This document shows positions 8,234 to 17,322 of a DNA stretch of 64,000 bases, in pieces. The translations under genes were made by a program, and so were the position numbers. The DNA is from Candidatus Bathyarchaeota archaeon (GTDB taxonomy: Archaea > Thermoproteota > Bathyarchaeia > Bathyarchaeales > Bathycorpusculaceae): positions 1 through 64,000 of the forward strand of contig JAOZHU010000021.1 in assembly GCA_026014705.1 (NCBI GenBank), read 5' to 3'. Positions within the stretch are counted from its first letter, which is position 1. Every line of letters begins with the position of its first letter. The notes under the pieces were generated by a model. The model was not told where the DNA came from and searched no databases. It saw only the letters and a program-made list of their open reading frames with translations.

Positions 8234-8746
8234 ATGGAAAACCAAAAAACCATCGTCATAGCCGCCCTAGTCGAAAACAAACCAGGCGTACTCCACAGCG
8301 TAGCCAACCTGTTCCGACGCCGCAACTTCAACATCGAAAGCATCACAGTCGGACACACAGAACAAAAAGGCATAACAAGAATGACCATAACCGTCAGCGG
8401 AGACGAAAAAACCCTAGAACAAGTAACCAAACAAATGAACAAACTAATCGACGTCATCAAAGTCACCAGCCTAGAACCAGAAAACATCGTAACCCGCGAA
8501 CTCGCCCTCATCAAAGTCAGCGCACCCGACGCAAAAACACGCAGCGACATAATCAACTGCGTCGAAGTCTTCCGAGGACACATCATCGACGTCTCACCCG
8601 AAACCCTAATGACAGAAATCACAGGCACACCCGACAAAATAGAAGCCTTCCTCAACCTCATGAAACCCTACGGCATAATGGAACTCGCAAGAACAGGCTT
8701 AACAGCACTATCACGCGGCATAAAATCAATCAAAATCGACGAATAA
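8234..8746 (+). CDS. ilvN: Acetolactate synthase, small regulatory subunit
   Basis: The 170-residue product has the N-terminal ACT domain of AHAS regulatory subunits: VIAALVENKPGVLHSVANLF and RRRNFNIESITVG, followed by the C-terminal domain with RELALIKVS. It binds IlvB and gives end-product (usually valine) feedback. I prefer the ATG at 8234, one base after the ilvB stop and preceded by GGTAGGTGA, over a GTG at 8222 that overlaps ilvB by 11 bases. Confidence 0.92.
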   Translation: MENQKTIVIAALVENKPGVLHSVANLFRRRNFNIESITVGHTEQKGITRMTITVSGDEKTLEQVTKQMNKLIDVIKVTSLEPENIVTRELALIKVSAPDAKTRSDIINCVEVFRGHIIDVSPETLMTEITGTPDKIEAFLNLMKPYGIMELARTGLTALSRGIKSIKIDE

Positions 8747-8799
8747 ACCCACCCAAAACCAACACCCCATTTATAAACAACAAAAAGGAAACACAAAAC

Positions 8800-10065
8800 A
8801 TGAACATAACAGAAAAAATCCTAGCCCACGCCTCAGGCAAAACCACAGTACACACAGGCGACATAATAGACGCCAACGTAGACATGATCATGGTCCACGA
8901 CCTAACAGGACCATTAGCCGTCGAAGCCTTCAAACGCATAGGCACCCCAAACGTCTGGAACAACAAAAAAATAACCATAATCCTAGACCACCAAATCCCA
9001 GCAGAATCCGTCAAAGCCGCAGAACTCCACAAAACACTACGCCAATTCGCCAAACAACAACGAATACGCCTATACGACGTGGGCAGAGGCGGCATATGCC
9101 ACCAAGTCATGCCCGAAAAAGGACACGTACTACCAGGCGCGCTCATAGTAGGCGCAGACTCACACACATGCACCTACGGCGCATTCGGCGCTTTCGCAAC
9201 AGGTATAGGCTCCACAGAAGCCGCAGCCGTATTCGCCACAGGCAAAATCTGGCTAAAAGTACCCGAAGCCATCAAAATAAACGTGGAAGGAAAATTCCAA
9301 AACCACGTCACCCCAAAAGACCTAATCCTCGCCTTAATCGGCAAACTAGGCGTAGACGGAGCCATATACAAAACCGTCGAATTCACAGGCGAAACCATAC
9401 GCAACATGAGCATGGCGGGCAGAATGACACTGTGCAACATGACGGTGGAAATGGGCGCCAAAAACGGCATAATCGCGCCAGACACAACCACACGAGATTT
9501 CCTAAAAGGCAGAACCGCCCAGCCTCTGCCGCCGTTTGACCCACTACAAAGCGACATCGACGCCTCTTACGCAAAAACCGTCGAATTCAACGTCACAAAC
9601 TTAACACCGCAAGTAGCCTGCCCCTCGTCGGTGGACAACGTGCGACCTGCCTCTGAAATAAACGCACCAATCGACCAAGCATTCATAGGCTCCTGCACCA
9701 ACGGACGCATCGAAGACCTGCGGCAAGCAGCACAAATCCTCAAGGGCAAACAAGTCAAAAACAGCGTGAGAACATTAGTGATTCCAGCTTCACAAGAAGT
9801 CTACACCCAAGCATTACGCGAAGGATTAATAGAAATCTTCACTGCAGCAGGTGCCATCGTATGCGGCTCAGCATGCGGACCCTGCCTAGGCGGACACATA
9901 GGCTTACTAGCCTCAGGCGAAACCTGCATAAGCACCTCAAACCGCAACTTCATCGGCAGAATGGGCAGCACCGAAGCGAACGTTTATTTGGCATCACCCG
10001 CCACAGTAGCCGCTTCAGCGGTAACAGGCAGAATAACGGACCCACAGAAACTCGAGGCGACATAA
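8800..10065 (+). CDS. leuC: 3-isopropylmalate dehydratase, large subunit
   Basis: LeuC is the 4Fe-4S subunit that isomerises 2-isopropylmalate (or citramalate) with LeuD. Family motifs are VGADSHTCTYGAFGAFATG, IGSCTNGRIEDLR and CGSACGPCLGGH; the cysteines in SCTNG and CGPC are cluster ligands. At 421 residues it is the short archaeal form, related also to homoaconitases. AAAAAGGAAA precedes the ATG. It lies two bases before leuD. Confidence 0.92.
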   Translation: MNITEKILAHASGKTTVHTGDIIDANVDMIMVHDLTGPLAVEAFKRIGTPNVWNNKKITIILDHQIPAESVKAAELHKTLRQFAKQQRIRLYDVGRGGICHQVMPEKGHVLPGALIVGADSHTCTYGAFGAFATGIGSTEAAAVFATGKIWLKVPEAIKINVEGKFQNHVTPKDLILALIGKLGVDGAIYKTVEFTGETIRNMSMAGRMTLCNMTVEMGAKNGIIAPDTTTRDFLKGRTAQPLPPFDPLQSDIDASYAKTVEFNVTNLTPQVACPSSVDNVRPASEINAPIDQAFIGSCTNGRIEDLRQAAQILKGKQVKNSVRTLVIPASQEVYTQALREGLIEIFTAAGAIVCGSACGPCLGGHIGLLASGETCISTSNRNFIGRMGSTEANVYLASPATVAASAVTGRITDPQKLEAT

Positions 10066-10067
10066 CC

Positions 10068-10565
10068 ATGAAAGTAAAAGGCACAGCCATCAAATTCGGC
10101 GACAACGTAGACACAGACGTCATCCTGCCCGGCAAATACCTTGTGCTAACTGACCCAAAGGAACTGGCTAAACACGCCATGGCAGGCTTAGACGAAGCCT
10201 TCCCAGCAAAAGCCCAAAACGGCGTAATCGTGATGGGCGGCAAAAACTTCGGCTGCGGCTCCAGCAGAGAACAAGCGCCCATAGCGTTGAAGCACGCGGG
10301 CGTCCAATGCGTCTTGGCTGAGTCGTTTGCAAGAATTTTCTTCCGAAACGCCATCAACATCGGGTTGCCAGCAATCGAAGCCAAAGGCGTAACATCAGCA
10401 GTGGATAATGGCGACGTGTTGGAAGTGGATTTCGAAGCAGGCAAAGTGCAGAACATCACTAAAAGCAAAAACCTGCATGTGAATAAGCTGCCTTCTTTTA
10501 TCGTTGAAATATTAAAAGATGGTGGGTTGATTGAGAACTTGAGGAAGAGGATAAATAAGAAATGA
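10068..10565 (+). CDS. leuD: 3-isopropylmalate dehydratase, small subunit
   Basis: The 165-residue swivel subunit completes the LeuCD enzyme. It shows the archaeal-type start MKVKGTAIKFGDNVDTDVIL, the GKNFGCGSSREQAP motif and a normal length. I start at the ATG two bases after the leuC stop; a longer reading frame upstream overlaps leuC and is not coding. Its stop overlaps the leuB start in ATGA. Third positions drift from A/C to G/T in the second half. Confidence 0.92.
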   Translation: MKVKGTAIKFGDNVDTDVILPGKYLVLTDPKELAKHAMAGLDEAFPAKAQNGVIVMGGKNFGCGSSREQAPIALKHAGVQCVLAESFARIFFRNAINIGLPAIEAKGVTSAVDNGDVLEVDFEAGKVQNITKSKNLHVNKLPSFIVEILKDGGLIENLRKRINKK

Positions 10566-11599
10566 CAGAATACAAAATATCCGTAATAGAAGGAGACGGA
10601 ATAGGACCCGAACTGACCGAGGCAACATTGAAGGTGCTAGCGGCAGCGCAAGCTCGATTCGGCTTGAAGCTAAAAATGCTTGAGGCAGAAGCAGGCGACA
10701 CGTGCGCTCAACGGCGAGGCGTACCGCTGCCCGAAGACAGCGTACAAAAAATCAAGGCATCCCACGCGTGTTTGAAAGGACCAGTCGGCGAAACAGCCGC
10801 TGATGTCATCGTGAAGCTAAGGTTGATGTTTGATCTTTACGCGAACCTGCGACCGTTGAAAGCGTATCCAGCGGCGGCTGTGGCGTGGCCTGACATTGAC
10901 ATGATTTTCGTTCGGGAGAACACAGAAGACGTTTACAAAGGCTTAGAATTCGCAATAGGCAACGATACCACCATCTGCCTGAGAGTCATCACGCGCAAGA
11001 ACTGCGAGCGCATAGCCCGAAAAGCCTTTGAGACGGCGCGGTTGCGTAACGGCAAAAAAAAGGTCACTGCGATTCATAAGGCTAACGTTATGCGTGTAAC
11101 TGACGGGTTATTCGCCAGCGTCTGCCGCGAAGTAGCCAAACGGTATCCTGACATAGCGTTCAACGAGTTGTATGTGGACGCGGCGAGCATGCGTTTGATT
11201 AAGGAGCCGCAGGATTTTGACGTGTTGGTAACGTGTAACATGTTTGGTGACATATTGTCTGACGAGGCGGCGCAGCTTATCGGTGGTTTAGGCATGGCAC
11301 CAGGCGCTAACATAGGCGACGATTTTGCTCTTTTCGAGCCGATTCACGGTTCAGCCCCGAACCGCGCTGGAAAGCAGACTGCGAATCCATTGTCGATGAT
11401 TTTGGCGGGAAAAATGATGTTTGAGTGGCTGGGTGAAAAATACGATGATGCCAAATGCGTGAAGGCTGCTGAAGCCATAGAAACCGCAGTAGTGGCAACG
11501 TTGCGGAGTGGTGATACGGTGCCGGATTTGGGTGGCAAAACCACGACTTTGGGTATGGCTGAAGCTATCGCTGCGGCGTTAACCAAGAAAACAGGTTGA
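10562..11599 (+). CDS. leuB: 3-isopropylmalate dehydrogenase
   Basis: This is an NAD-dependent beta-decarboxylating dehydrogenase of 345 residues. Motifs are VIEGDGIGPE at the N-terminus, FVRENTEDVYKGLEF, the active-site YVDAASMRL (in place of the usual Tyr-Asp loop) and GDILSDEAAQLIGGLGMAPGAN. It oxidises 3-isopropylmalate to the leucine precursor. The context (leuCD before, leuA after) decides against isocitrate or homoisocitrate dehydrogenase. Start and stop are tightly coupled to leuD. Confidence 0.9.
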   Translation: MTEYKISVIEGDGIGPELTEATLKVLAAAQARFGLKLKMLEAEAGDTCAQRRGVPLPEDSVQKIKASHACLKGPVGETAADVIVKLRLMFDLYANLRPLKAYPAAAVAWPDIDMIFVRENTEDVYKGLEFAIGNDTTICLRVITRKNCERIARKAFETARLRNGKKKVTAIHKANVMRVTDGLFASVCREVAKRYPDIAFNELYVDAASMRLIKEPQDFDVLVTCNMFGDILSDEAAQLIGGLGMAPGANIGDDFALFEPIHGSAPNRAGKQTANPLSMILAGKMMFEWLGEKYDDAKCVKAAEAIETAVVATLRSGDTVPDLGGKTTTLGMAEAIAAALTKKTG

Positions 11600-11606
11600 A
11601 TGGTGT

Positions 11607-13130
11607 ATGGGCTCAAAGGACTCTCGGTATATCCGCGTTTTTGATACTACGTTGCGGGATGGTGAGCAGACGCCGGGCGTGTCTTTGACGTTGGATGATA
11701 AGATTGAGATTGCAAGACAGCTGAGCTTGCTGGGTGTCGACGCGATTGAGGCGGGTTCGCCTATGTCTTCTGAGGGCGAAAAGAAAGTTGTTAAGGAAAT
11801 TGCTAAGGCGGGGTTAGATTCTGAAATTTGTGCTCTTGCCCGCACTACCAGAGCCGACATAGATGCGGCAATCGAGTGTGATGTTGACTTGGTTCACACG
11901 TTTGTTCCCACTTCGCCTGTGCAGATGAAGTATGCTGTTGGTTTGTCGCCTGAGCAGGTGCTGGCGGCAACGGTGGATTCAATCGAGTACGTGAAGAAGC
12001 ATGGGTTGAAATGCGAGTTTTCACCTATGGATGCTACAAGGTCTGAGTTGAAGTTTCTGAAGCAGGTGTGCCAAGCCGCGGAGAAGGCAGGAGCGGACAT
12101 GATTAACATTCCTGACACTGTGGGGATAATGATTCCGCGGACCATGCGCCAGTTGATTGAGGAAGTGAAAACCGCGGTGAAAGTGCCCATAAGCATTCAT
12201 TGCCATGATGATTTCGGCATGGCTGTGGCCAATTCGCTTGCCGCGGTGGAAGCAGGAGCAGCTCAGGTCCATGCTACGATTAATGGTCTCGGAGAAAGGG
12301 CAGGAAACGCTGCGTTGGAAGAGGTTGTTATGGCGCTGCACATGATTTACAAGTTCAAGACAGGTGTTAACACGCGGTTGCTGTACAGCACTTCCAGGAT
12401 GGTAGCAACGTTGACGGGCATTTCAGTGCAGGCGAACAAGGCGTTGGTCGGAGAAAACGCTTTTGCACATGAATCAGGAATCCACACTCGCGGGGTGACA
12501 GCTAAGCCGCTGACTTTTGAGCCCATAAAGCCTGAGCTTGTGGGGCGAACGAGGAAGCTTGTGGCTGGTAAGCTTGCAGGTACCCGCGGCATCAAAGCTG
12601 AGCTTGAGGATGTAGGGATTCATCCTACGGAGGAGCAGTTGAAAGAGATTGTTCAGCGGGTTAAAGACTTAGGCGATAAGGGCAAGATGGTGACTGATGC
12701 TGATTTGATAGCTTTAACTTCGGCGGTTATGGGTGAAGTTATACAGGAAGAGAAAATCGTTGACTTGGGCGACTTGGCGGTGATTACAGGCATCAAGGTT
12801 ATCCCAACGGCATCAGTGAAATTGATTTTGGATGGGAAAGAGTACATTGCAGCCGAGACTGGGGTCGGTCCAGTTGACGCCGTGCTGAAGGCTATCCAGA
12901 AGCTTACGCATAATCTTGCGAAAATCAGGCTGAAAGAATACCGTCTTGAGGCTATTACAGGTGGCTCTAACGCGGTGGCTGAGGTAGTTATAAAAGTGGA
13001 AGATGAAAAAGGACACATAGTATCCGCACGTGCTGCTCGAGAAGATATAGTTATGGCAAGCGTTGAGGCAATGATAAACGGCATAAACAAATGCCTAATA
13101 AAAAATAGAAAGCTGGGAAACAAAAAGTGA
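11607..13130 (+). CDS. leuA: 2-isopropylmalate synthase or (R)-citramalate synthase
   Basis: This acetyl-CoA-dependent synthase has DTTLRDGEQTPG (residues 12-23), the metal motif HCHDDFGMAVAN, NGLGERAGNAALEE and GENAFAHESGIHTRGV. Its C-terminal LeuA regulatory domain covers about residues 380-500. At 507 residues it fits both LeuA and CimA, which share this layout. LeuA would serve leucine; CimA would make 2-oxobutyrate for isoleucine using the same LeuCD and LeuB. Sequence reading alone cannot decide, so the symbol is provisional. Its last codon overlaps the pheA start. Confidence 0.85.
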   Translation: MGSKDSRYIRVFDTTLRDGEQTPGVSLTLDDKIEIARQLSLLGVDAIEAGSPMSSEGEKKVVKEIAKAGLDSEICALARTTRADIDAAIECDVDLVHTFVPTSPVQMKYAVGLSPEQVLAATVDSIEYVKKHGLKCEFSPMDATRSELKFLKQVCQAAEKAGADMINIPDTVGIMIPRTMRQLIEEVKTAVKVPISIHCHDDFGMAVANSLAAVEAGAAQVHATINGLGERAGNAALEEVVMALHMIYKFKTGVNTRLLYSTSRMVATLTGISVQANKALVGENAFAHESGIHTRGVTAKPLTFEPIKPELVGRTRKLVAGKLAGTRGIKAELEDVGIHPTEEQLKEIVQRVKDLGDKGKMVTDADLIALTSAVMGEVIQEEKIVDLGDLAVITGIKVIPTASVKLILDGKEYIAAETGVGPVDAVLKAIQKLTHNLAKIRLKEYRLEAITGGSNAVAEVVIKVEDEKGHIVSARAAREDIVMASVEAMINGINKCLIKNRKLGNKK

Positions 13131-13945
13131 AAGTAGCCTTCCAAGGAGAAAGAGGCGCCTACAGCGAAAGTGCAGTTTACACGTTTTTCGGAGCATCCGT
13201 GGAGGTTAAACCTTGCCGAGACCTGTCTGAAGTTTTCGACAGCGTGGACAAGCAGGACTCGCAGTATGGCGTAGTGCCCATAGAAAATTCCTTGGAAGGA
13301 AGCGTGAACCAAACATACGACCTTTTCTTAACTCATGACTTGAAAGTGTGCGGCGAAGTCATAATCCGAATCTCCCACTGCCTAATTGCAAATCCCAGCA
13401 CAAGCTTAGACGCAGTTAAAGCAGTTTACTCTCATCCCCAAGCGTTGGCTCAATGCCGCAATTTTCTGGAGCGCTTGGGGCGCGAGCTCATTCCCACCTA
13501 TGACACGGCGGGCAGCGTGAAAATGCTGAAAGAAAAAGGCTTAAAGGACGCAGCAGCAGTAGCCAGCGAAAAAGCCGCTGAAATCTACGGCATGAAAATC
13601 CTCGCCCGAGAAATACAAGACAACACAGAGAACTACACTAGATTCTTTGTTCTTTCACACGAAGACTCGCCGATGACAGGCAAAGATAAGACTTCAATAA
13701 TCTTCTCAGCCTCACACACGCCGGGTTCACTGTACACGGCTCTATTCGAGTTTGCTCAACGAAAAATCAACTTGACGCGCATTGAGTCCAGACCGACAAA
13801 GCAGAAACCATGGGAATACAACTTTTACTTAGATTTCGAAGGACACAGAGGCGAAGCCCACTGCGCTGAAGCTCTGAAGGCACTGGAAAAAAGCGCTTTG
13901 TTTGTGAAAATCTTGGGGTCATACCCAAAAGCTGCACAAAGGTAG
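13127..13945 (+). CDS. pheA: Prephenate dehydratase
   Basis: PheA decarboxylates and dehydrates prephenate to phenylpyruvate for phenylalanine. The PDT domain has IENSLEGSVNQTYDL and the catalytic NYTRFF. The C-terminal ACT domain has GSLYTALFEFA and the phenylalanine-binding ESRP, so feedback control is likely. Start is GTG in a GTGA overlap with leuA. It is the only aromatic gene in the branched-chain operon and lies tail-to-tail with tyrA of the aromatic operon. Confidence 0.95.
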   Translation: MKVAFQGERGAYSESAVYTFFGASVEVKPCRDLSEVFDSVDKQDSQYGVVPIENSLEGSVNQTYDLFLTHDLKVCGEVIIRISHCLIANPSTSLDAVKAVYSHPQALAQCRNFLERLGRELIPTYDTAGSVKMLKEKGLKDAAAVASEKAAEIYGMKILAREIQDNTENYTRFFVLSHEDSPMTGKDKTSIIFSASHTPGSLYTALFEFAQRKINLTRIESRPTKQKPWEYNFYLDFEGHRGEAHCAEALKALEKSALFVKILGSYPKAAQR

Positions 13946-13962
13946 ACTGCTTAAGCAGCAGC

Positions 13963-14835
13963 TTAGTTTTCGGTTGCCTCTAACATTTTGTACATGATGT
14001 CATAAGACCGCGTGTACTCGCCGTTAGCTTTCATCAGTTTCGCTTTCAACTGTTCCATCTTGCGCGCTATAGCTGCTGGGTCTTTCTGCTGAATTAATTT
14101 TAGCCATTCGCAGGCTTTCTCTATGAAGCAGCTTTCAAGTTTCTCCAGTTCAGGCAGATTCAACTGGAGGGTAGCGTAGAGGTCTGGGGTCTCTAACGCG
14201 GTGGCTTCAGCCAAAGTGAACAACATGCGGTAAGTTGTACCTGCGACCTTCTTGGTTTCAGCGTAGTCTGCCTGCTCAAGAAGCGCGTCACAAGTGACTA
14301 GCCCCAAGAAGTGCGGCATCCCGAGAACAACCGACATCAACGCATCATGCCTTTCAGGAGACATAACAAAAACGCGTGCTTGCTTCTGCTCCAGCCAGTC
14401 CTTGAAGTCTTCCGCAAACTCCTGCTCAGCAGCATTAGTCGGTGTGAGAACAAACGCTTTATGCTCAACGCCTCGGCTGCCGGGACCAAAGACTGGATGC
14501 GTACCCAGTACCAAGCCACGTTTTATGTGCTTATGCATCACGTCAACAGGGAACTTTTTGATTGAGCAAATGTCCATTACCATTTGCCCGTCACGTATGC
14601 TGGGGGCAATGGTTTTGACAACCTCCTCAAAAGCGCTGATGGATACGCAGATTAGCACTCTGTCGGCGCCTTTAACGGCTTCTGCGAAATCAGCTGTTTC
14701 AACCGCTAATTCGCTTTTCAGTTTTGAGAGCTTGTCCTTGTTTCTGCTGGCAACCACCACAGAATAGCCTTCAGCGAGAAAGAACTTGGCAAACCAAACG
14801 CCCATCTTTCCAGCGCCGAGAATAGCTATTCTCAT
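13963..14835 (-). CDS. tyrA: Prephenate dehydrogenase
   Basis: The enzyme oxidises prephenate to 4-hydroxyphenylpyruvate for tyrosine. MRIAILGAGKMGVWFAKF is the NAD(P)-binding Rossmann start, followed by VVVASRNKDK. GTHPVFGPGSRG carries the substrate-site histidine. I start at the ATG at 14835, which overlaps the aminotransferase stop as ATGA; an ATG five codons earlier is less likely. No fused chorismate mutase is present because that activity is a separate gene in the same operon. It is the last gene of the aromatic operon. Confidence 0.9.
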   Translation of the reverse strand: MRIAILGAGKMGVWFAKFFLAEGYSVVVASRNKDKLSKLKSELAVETADFAEAVKGADRVLICVSISAFEEVVKTIAPSIRDGQMVMDICSIKKFPVDVMHKHIKRGLVLGTHPVFGPGSRGVEHKAFVLTPTNAAEQEFAEDFKDWLEQKQARVFVMSPERHDALMSVVLGMPHFLGLVTCDALLEQADYAETKKVAGTTYRMLFTLAEATALETPDLYATLQLNLPELEKLESCFIEKACEWLKLIQQKDPAAIARKMEQLKAKLMKANGEYTRSYDIMYKMLEATEN

Positions 14836-15914
14836 CTCACTGCCTCGCAAATCCTGTTCAACGCCGTTTCAATGTCGCTTCTGGGCGCAGTCAGCGATAT
14901 TCGGAAGTGTTCGCGGTAGTCCCCGAACGAAGTGCCGGGCGCCACAGCCACGCCCTTGTCAAGCAGGTCCAACGCGAAGCGTTCCGAATCTAAACCACGG
15001 CGTCTCGGGAACACGTAGAACGGCGCGTCAGGTGCTGTGAACTCTAAGCCTGCCTTGGCTAAGATTTTGCATGCCATGTTTGCTCTTTCTTGGTATTCCA
15101 TTTTTATGCCCTTGGTTAACTGCTCATGCATTCCCAACGCAGTTAAAGCTGCGTCTTGGATGAAAACTGGCACATTGGTGATTGTTATTTGGTTCAGCTT
15201 GGCGATTTTGTCAATTAGCTCCTTGCTTGCGACAACGTATCCGATTCGCCAACCCGTCATCGTGAACATCTTTGAGAAGCCTGTAATCATTACGTGGTTG
15301 CCGCTGTACTCCAATATGCTTTTGGTTTTGACGAAGCTTATGGTTCCGTAAACCTCATCTGATAAAATTGGAATTTTCTTCGCGTTAGCTATCTGCACCA
15401 CGCCGTCAAGAACCTTCGGGTCAATAACGTTACTCGTAGGATTATTCGGGTTGTTCAGTATTATCATCCGCGTGTTTCCATCAATCAACCGCTCAAACGC
15501 TTCAAGGTCTATCCGCCACTTGTCATCCAACTCCGTCTTCAACAACCGCGTCTCAGCGCCCAGAGTCTTCGCCGTCAACTCGTAAGCTGTCCAATACGGC
15601 GTAGGCGTAACAACATTGCCACCGCCTCTCAACAGCAGAAACATCGTAGCGAAAACACCCCATTTGGAACCCGGCGTAACCACAACATTATCAGCTGACA
15701 CACCATGCATCGCTGCAAGTTTCTCTCTAAGCTTCTTCTCGCCGTAGGCAGAGGCATACTTGGTTTTGCCCTTCTTCATCGCCTCATAAGCCGCTTCAAC
15801 GATCTCAGGGGGCGTTTCCAAATCAGGGTCGCCTATGTTCAGCTTAATTATCTTTTTGCCTTCATTTTCAAGCTTGATTGCCTTCTCGTTTATTTCATAA
15901 AGCACGTTTAACAA
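14832..15914 (-). CDS. Class I/II aminotransferase, probably aromatic
   Basis: This PLP-dependent aminotransferase has IGDPDLETPPEIVEAA, NNPNNPTSNV and the Schiff-base lysine in GFSKMFTMTGWRIGY. At 360 residues it is slightly short, because the N-terminus begins at a TTG (15914) just after an in-frame stop. Its place between chorismate mutase and prephenate dehydrogenase suggests it transaminates phenylpyruvate and 4-hydroxyphenylpyruvate, or prephenate to arogenate. Specificity is inferred from context only. Confidence 0.88.
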   Translation of the reverse strand: MLNVLYEINEKAIKLENEGKKIIKLNIGDPDLETPPEIVEAAYEAMKKGKTKYASAYGEKKLREKLAAMHGVSADNVVVTPGSKWGVFATMFLLLRGGGNVVTPTPYWTAYELTAKTLGAETRLLKTELDDKWRIDLEAFERLIDGNTRMIILNNPNNPTSNVIDPKVLDGVVQIANAKKIPILSDEVYGTISFVKTKSILEYSGNHVMITGFSKMFTMTGWRIGYVVASKELIDKIAKLNQITITNVPVFIQDAALTALGMHEQLTKGIKMEYQERANMACKILAKAGLEFTAPDAPFYVFPRRRGLDSERFALDLLDKGVAVAPGTSFGDYREHFRISLTAPRSDIETALNRICEAVR

Positions 15915-15933
15915 CTCTCCAGCTTAGTCTTCC

Positions 15934-16212
15934 TCATTCGCCTTTTTCTTCTAATTCCTGAACCGCCATGCACATATTAACTATTTGGCGGTACACAGCC
16001 TCCGCATGAACAGGATTCAAACCCAACGCAGCAGCTTTCACCCGAATGTTCATGTACACGTCGTTCTCCCTCGGAACATCCTTAACAGGCAGCTTCTGCT
16101 CTCTTTTCAGCGCACCAATTAACCTGCAAACTGCAGCCCTTTCACTCAGCAGCTGAACAATCCGCTCGTCTACCTCATCAATCCTCTTCCGCAACTGACT
16201 AATATTCTCCAT
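15934..16212 (-). CDS. Chorismate mutase, AroQ type
   Basis: The 92-residue all-helical enzyme converts chorismate to prephenate. Features are LRKRIDEVDERIVQLLSERA, the GALKREQKLPVKDVPRE stretch with active-site Arg and Lys, and the final helix with Gln. It is a free-standing AroQ rather than a fusion with TyrA or PheA. It begins directly after the chorismate synthase stop. Confidence 0.92.
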   Translation of the reverse strand: MENISQLRKRIDEVDERIVQLLSERAAVCRLIGALKREQKLPVKDVPRENDVYMNIRVKAAALGLNPVHAEAVYRQIVNMCMAVQELEEKGE

Positions 16213-17322
16213 TCACTTCCGCTCCTGCCTCAAAACCTTAGGAATGCAACCTGCACGAATCAAGTGATCCGCAAGCGCCACAGCCACAGCCGCTTCAACC
16301 GCAGGAACAGCCTTAGGAACCACACAAGGATCATGCCTACCCTTCACTTCAACAGTAGCCTCCTCCATCCTAGACAAGTCAACAGTCTGCTGCTTCTTAG
16401 CTAACGATGGCGTAGGCTTCACAGCCACGCGGGCTACAATGGGCATGCCTGAAGAAATGCCGCCTAAAACTCCCCCTGCATTGTTCGTCAACGCCGCAAC
16501 CACTGCATCGCGCACTGCATAAGCGTCATTATTTTCTGAGCCTTTCAACTCCGCAGCCTTAAACCCTGCTCCAAACTCGACACCCTTCACCGCTGGAACC
16601 GTGAACAAAGCTTTAGCAATATCAGCGTCCAACGCGTCAAACAAGGGCTCGCCCACACCCGCGGGCACACCTAACGCGGCAACTTCGATTACGCCGCCCA
16701 AGCTGTCGCCCTCTTTCCGCACGTCTACAATCGCGTTTTCCATTGCTTCAGCGCACGCTTCATCGGGACATCTGACGCTGGTTTCGTAGCGGCGCCTGCG
16801 AATTTCCTCAAAGCTCAGCACTTTACCCATTTTCACTTTGCCAATGGCTACAGTATAAGCTAAAACGTCGATGCCAAATTGGCTCAACAATTTCTTAGCC
16901 ACTGCACCCGCCATTATCAGCGCCACTGTGACTCTGCCTGAAAAACGTCCACCGCCACGGTAATCATTAAAGCCACCGTACTTAACGCGCGCAGCGTAAT
17001 CTGCGTGCCCGGGGCGAGGCAAATCCTTAATAGCCGCGTAGTCGCTGGAGTCCACTTCCTTGTTGGCTACGGTCATGACGATCGGCGCACCCGTTGTGAA
17101 GCCATTGAAAACTCCTGAAAGAATCTCCGCCACATCTTTCTCAATTCTTGCCGACACAATCCTCGGCTGCGGCGGAAGCCGCTTGCTCAACTCCACTTGA
17201 ACGTCTGCTTCGGAAAAAGCCAAGCCCGCTGGGCAACCGTCAACGACGACGCCTACGTGTTTGCCGTGGCTTTCCCCGAAAGAAGTCACTGTGAATTCTT
17301 TACCTATCGAGTTCCCAGCCAC
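16213..17322 (-). CDS. aroC: Chorismate synthase
   Basis: AroC eliminates phosphate from EPSP to give chorismate and needs reduced flavin. Family motifs are TVTSFGESHGKHVGVVVDG at the start, RPGHADYAARVKYG, DYRGGGRFSGRVT, and GRHDPCVVPKAVPAVEA at the end. Length 369 is normal. Its 5' end overlaps the aroA 3' end by 23 bases; the usual MAGNS start confirms the long overlap is real. Confidence 0.96.
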   Translation of the reverse strand: MAGNSIGKEFTVTSFGESHGKHVGVVVDGCPAGLAFSEADVQVELSKRLPPQPRIVSARIEKDVAEILSGVFNGFTTGAPIVMTVANKEVDSSDYAAIKDLPRPGHADYAARVKYGGFNDYRGGGRFSGRVTVALIMAGAVAKKLLSQFGIDVLAYTVAIGKVKMGKVLSFEEIRRRRYETSVRCPDEACAEAMENAIVDVRKEGDSLGGVIEVAALGVPAGVGEPLFDALDADIAKALFTVPAVKGVEFGAGFKAAELKGSENNDAYAVRDAVVAALTNNAGGVLGGISSGMPIVARVAVKPTPSLAKKQQTVDLSRMEEATVEVKGRHDPCVVPKAVPAVEAAVAVALADHLIRAGCIPKVLRQERK

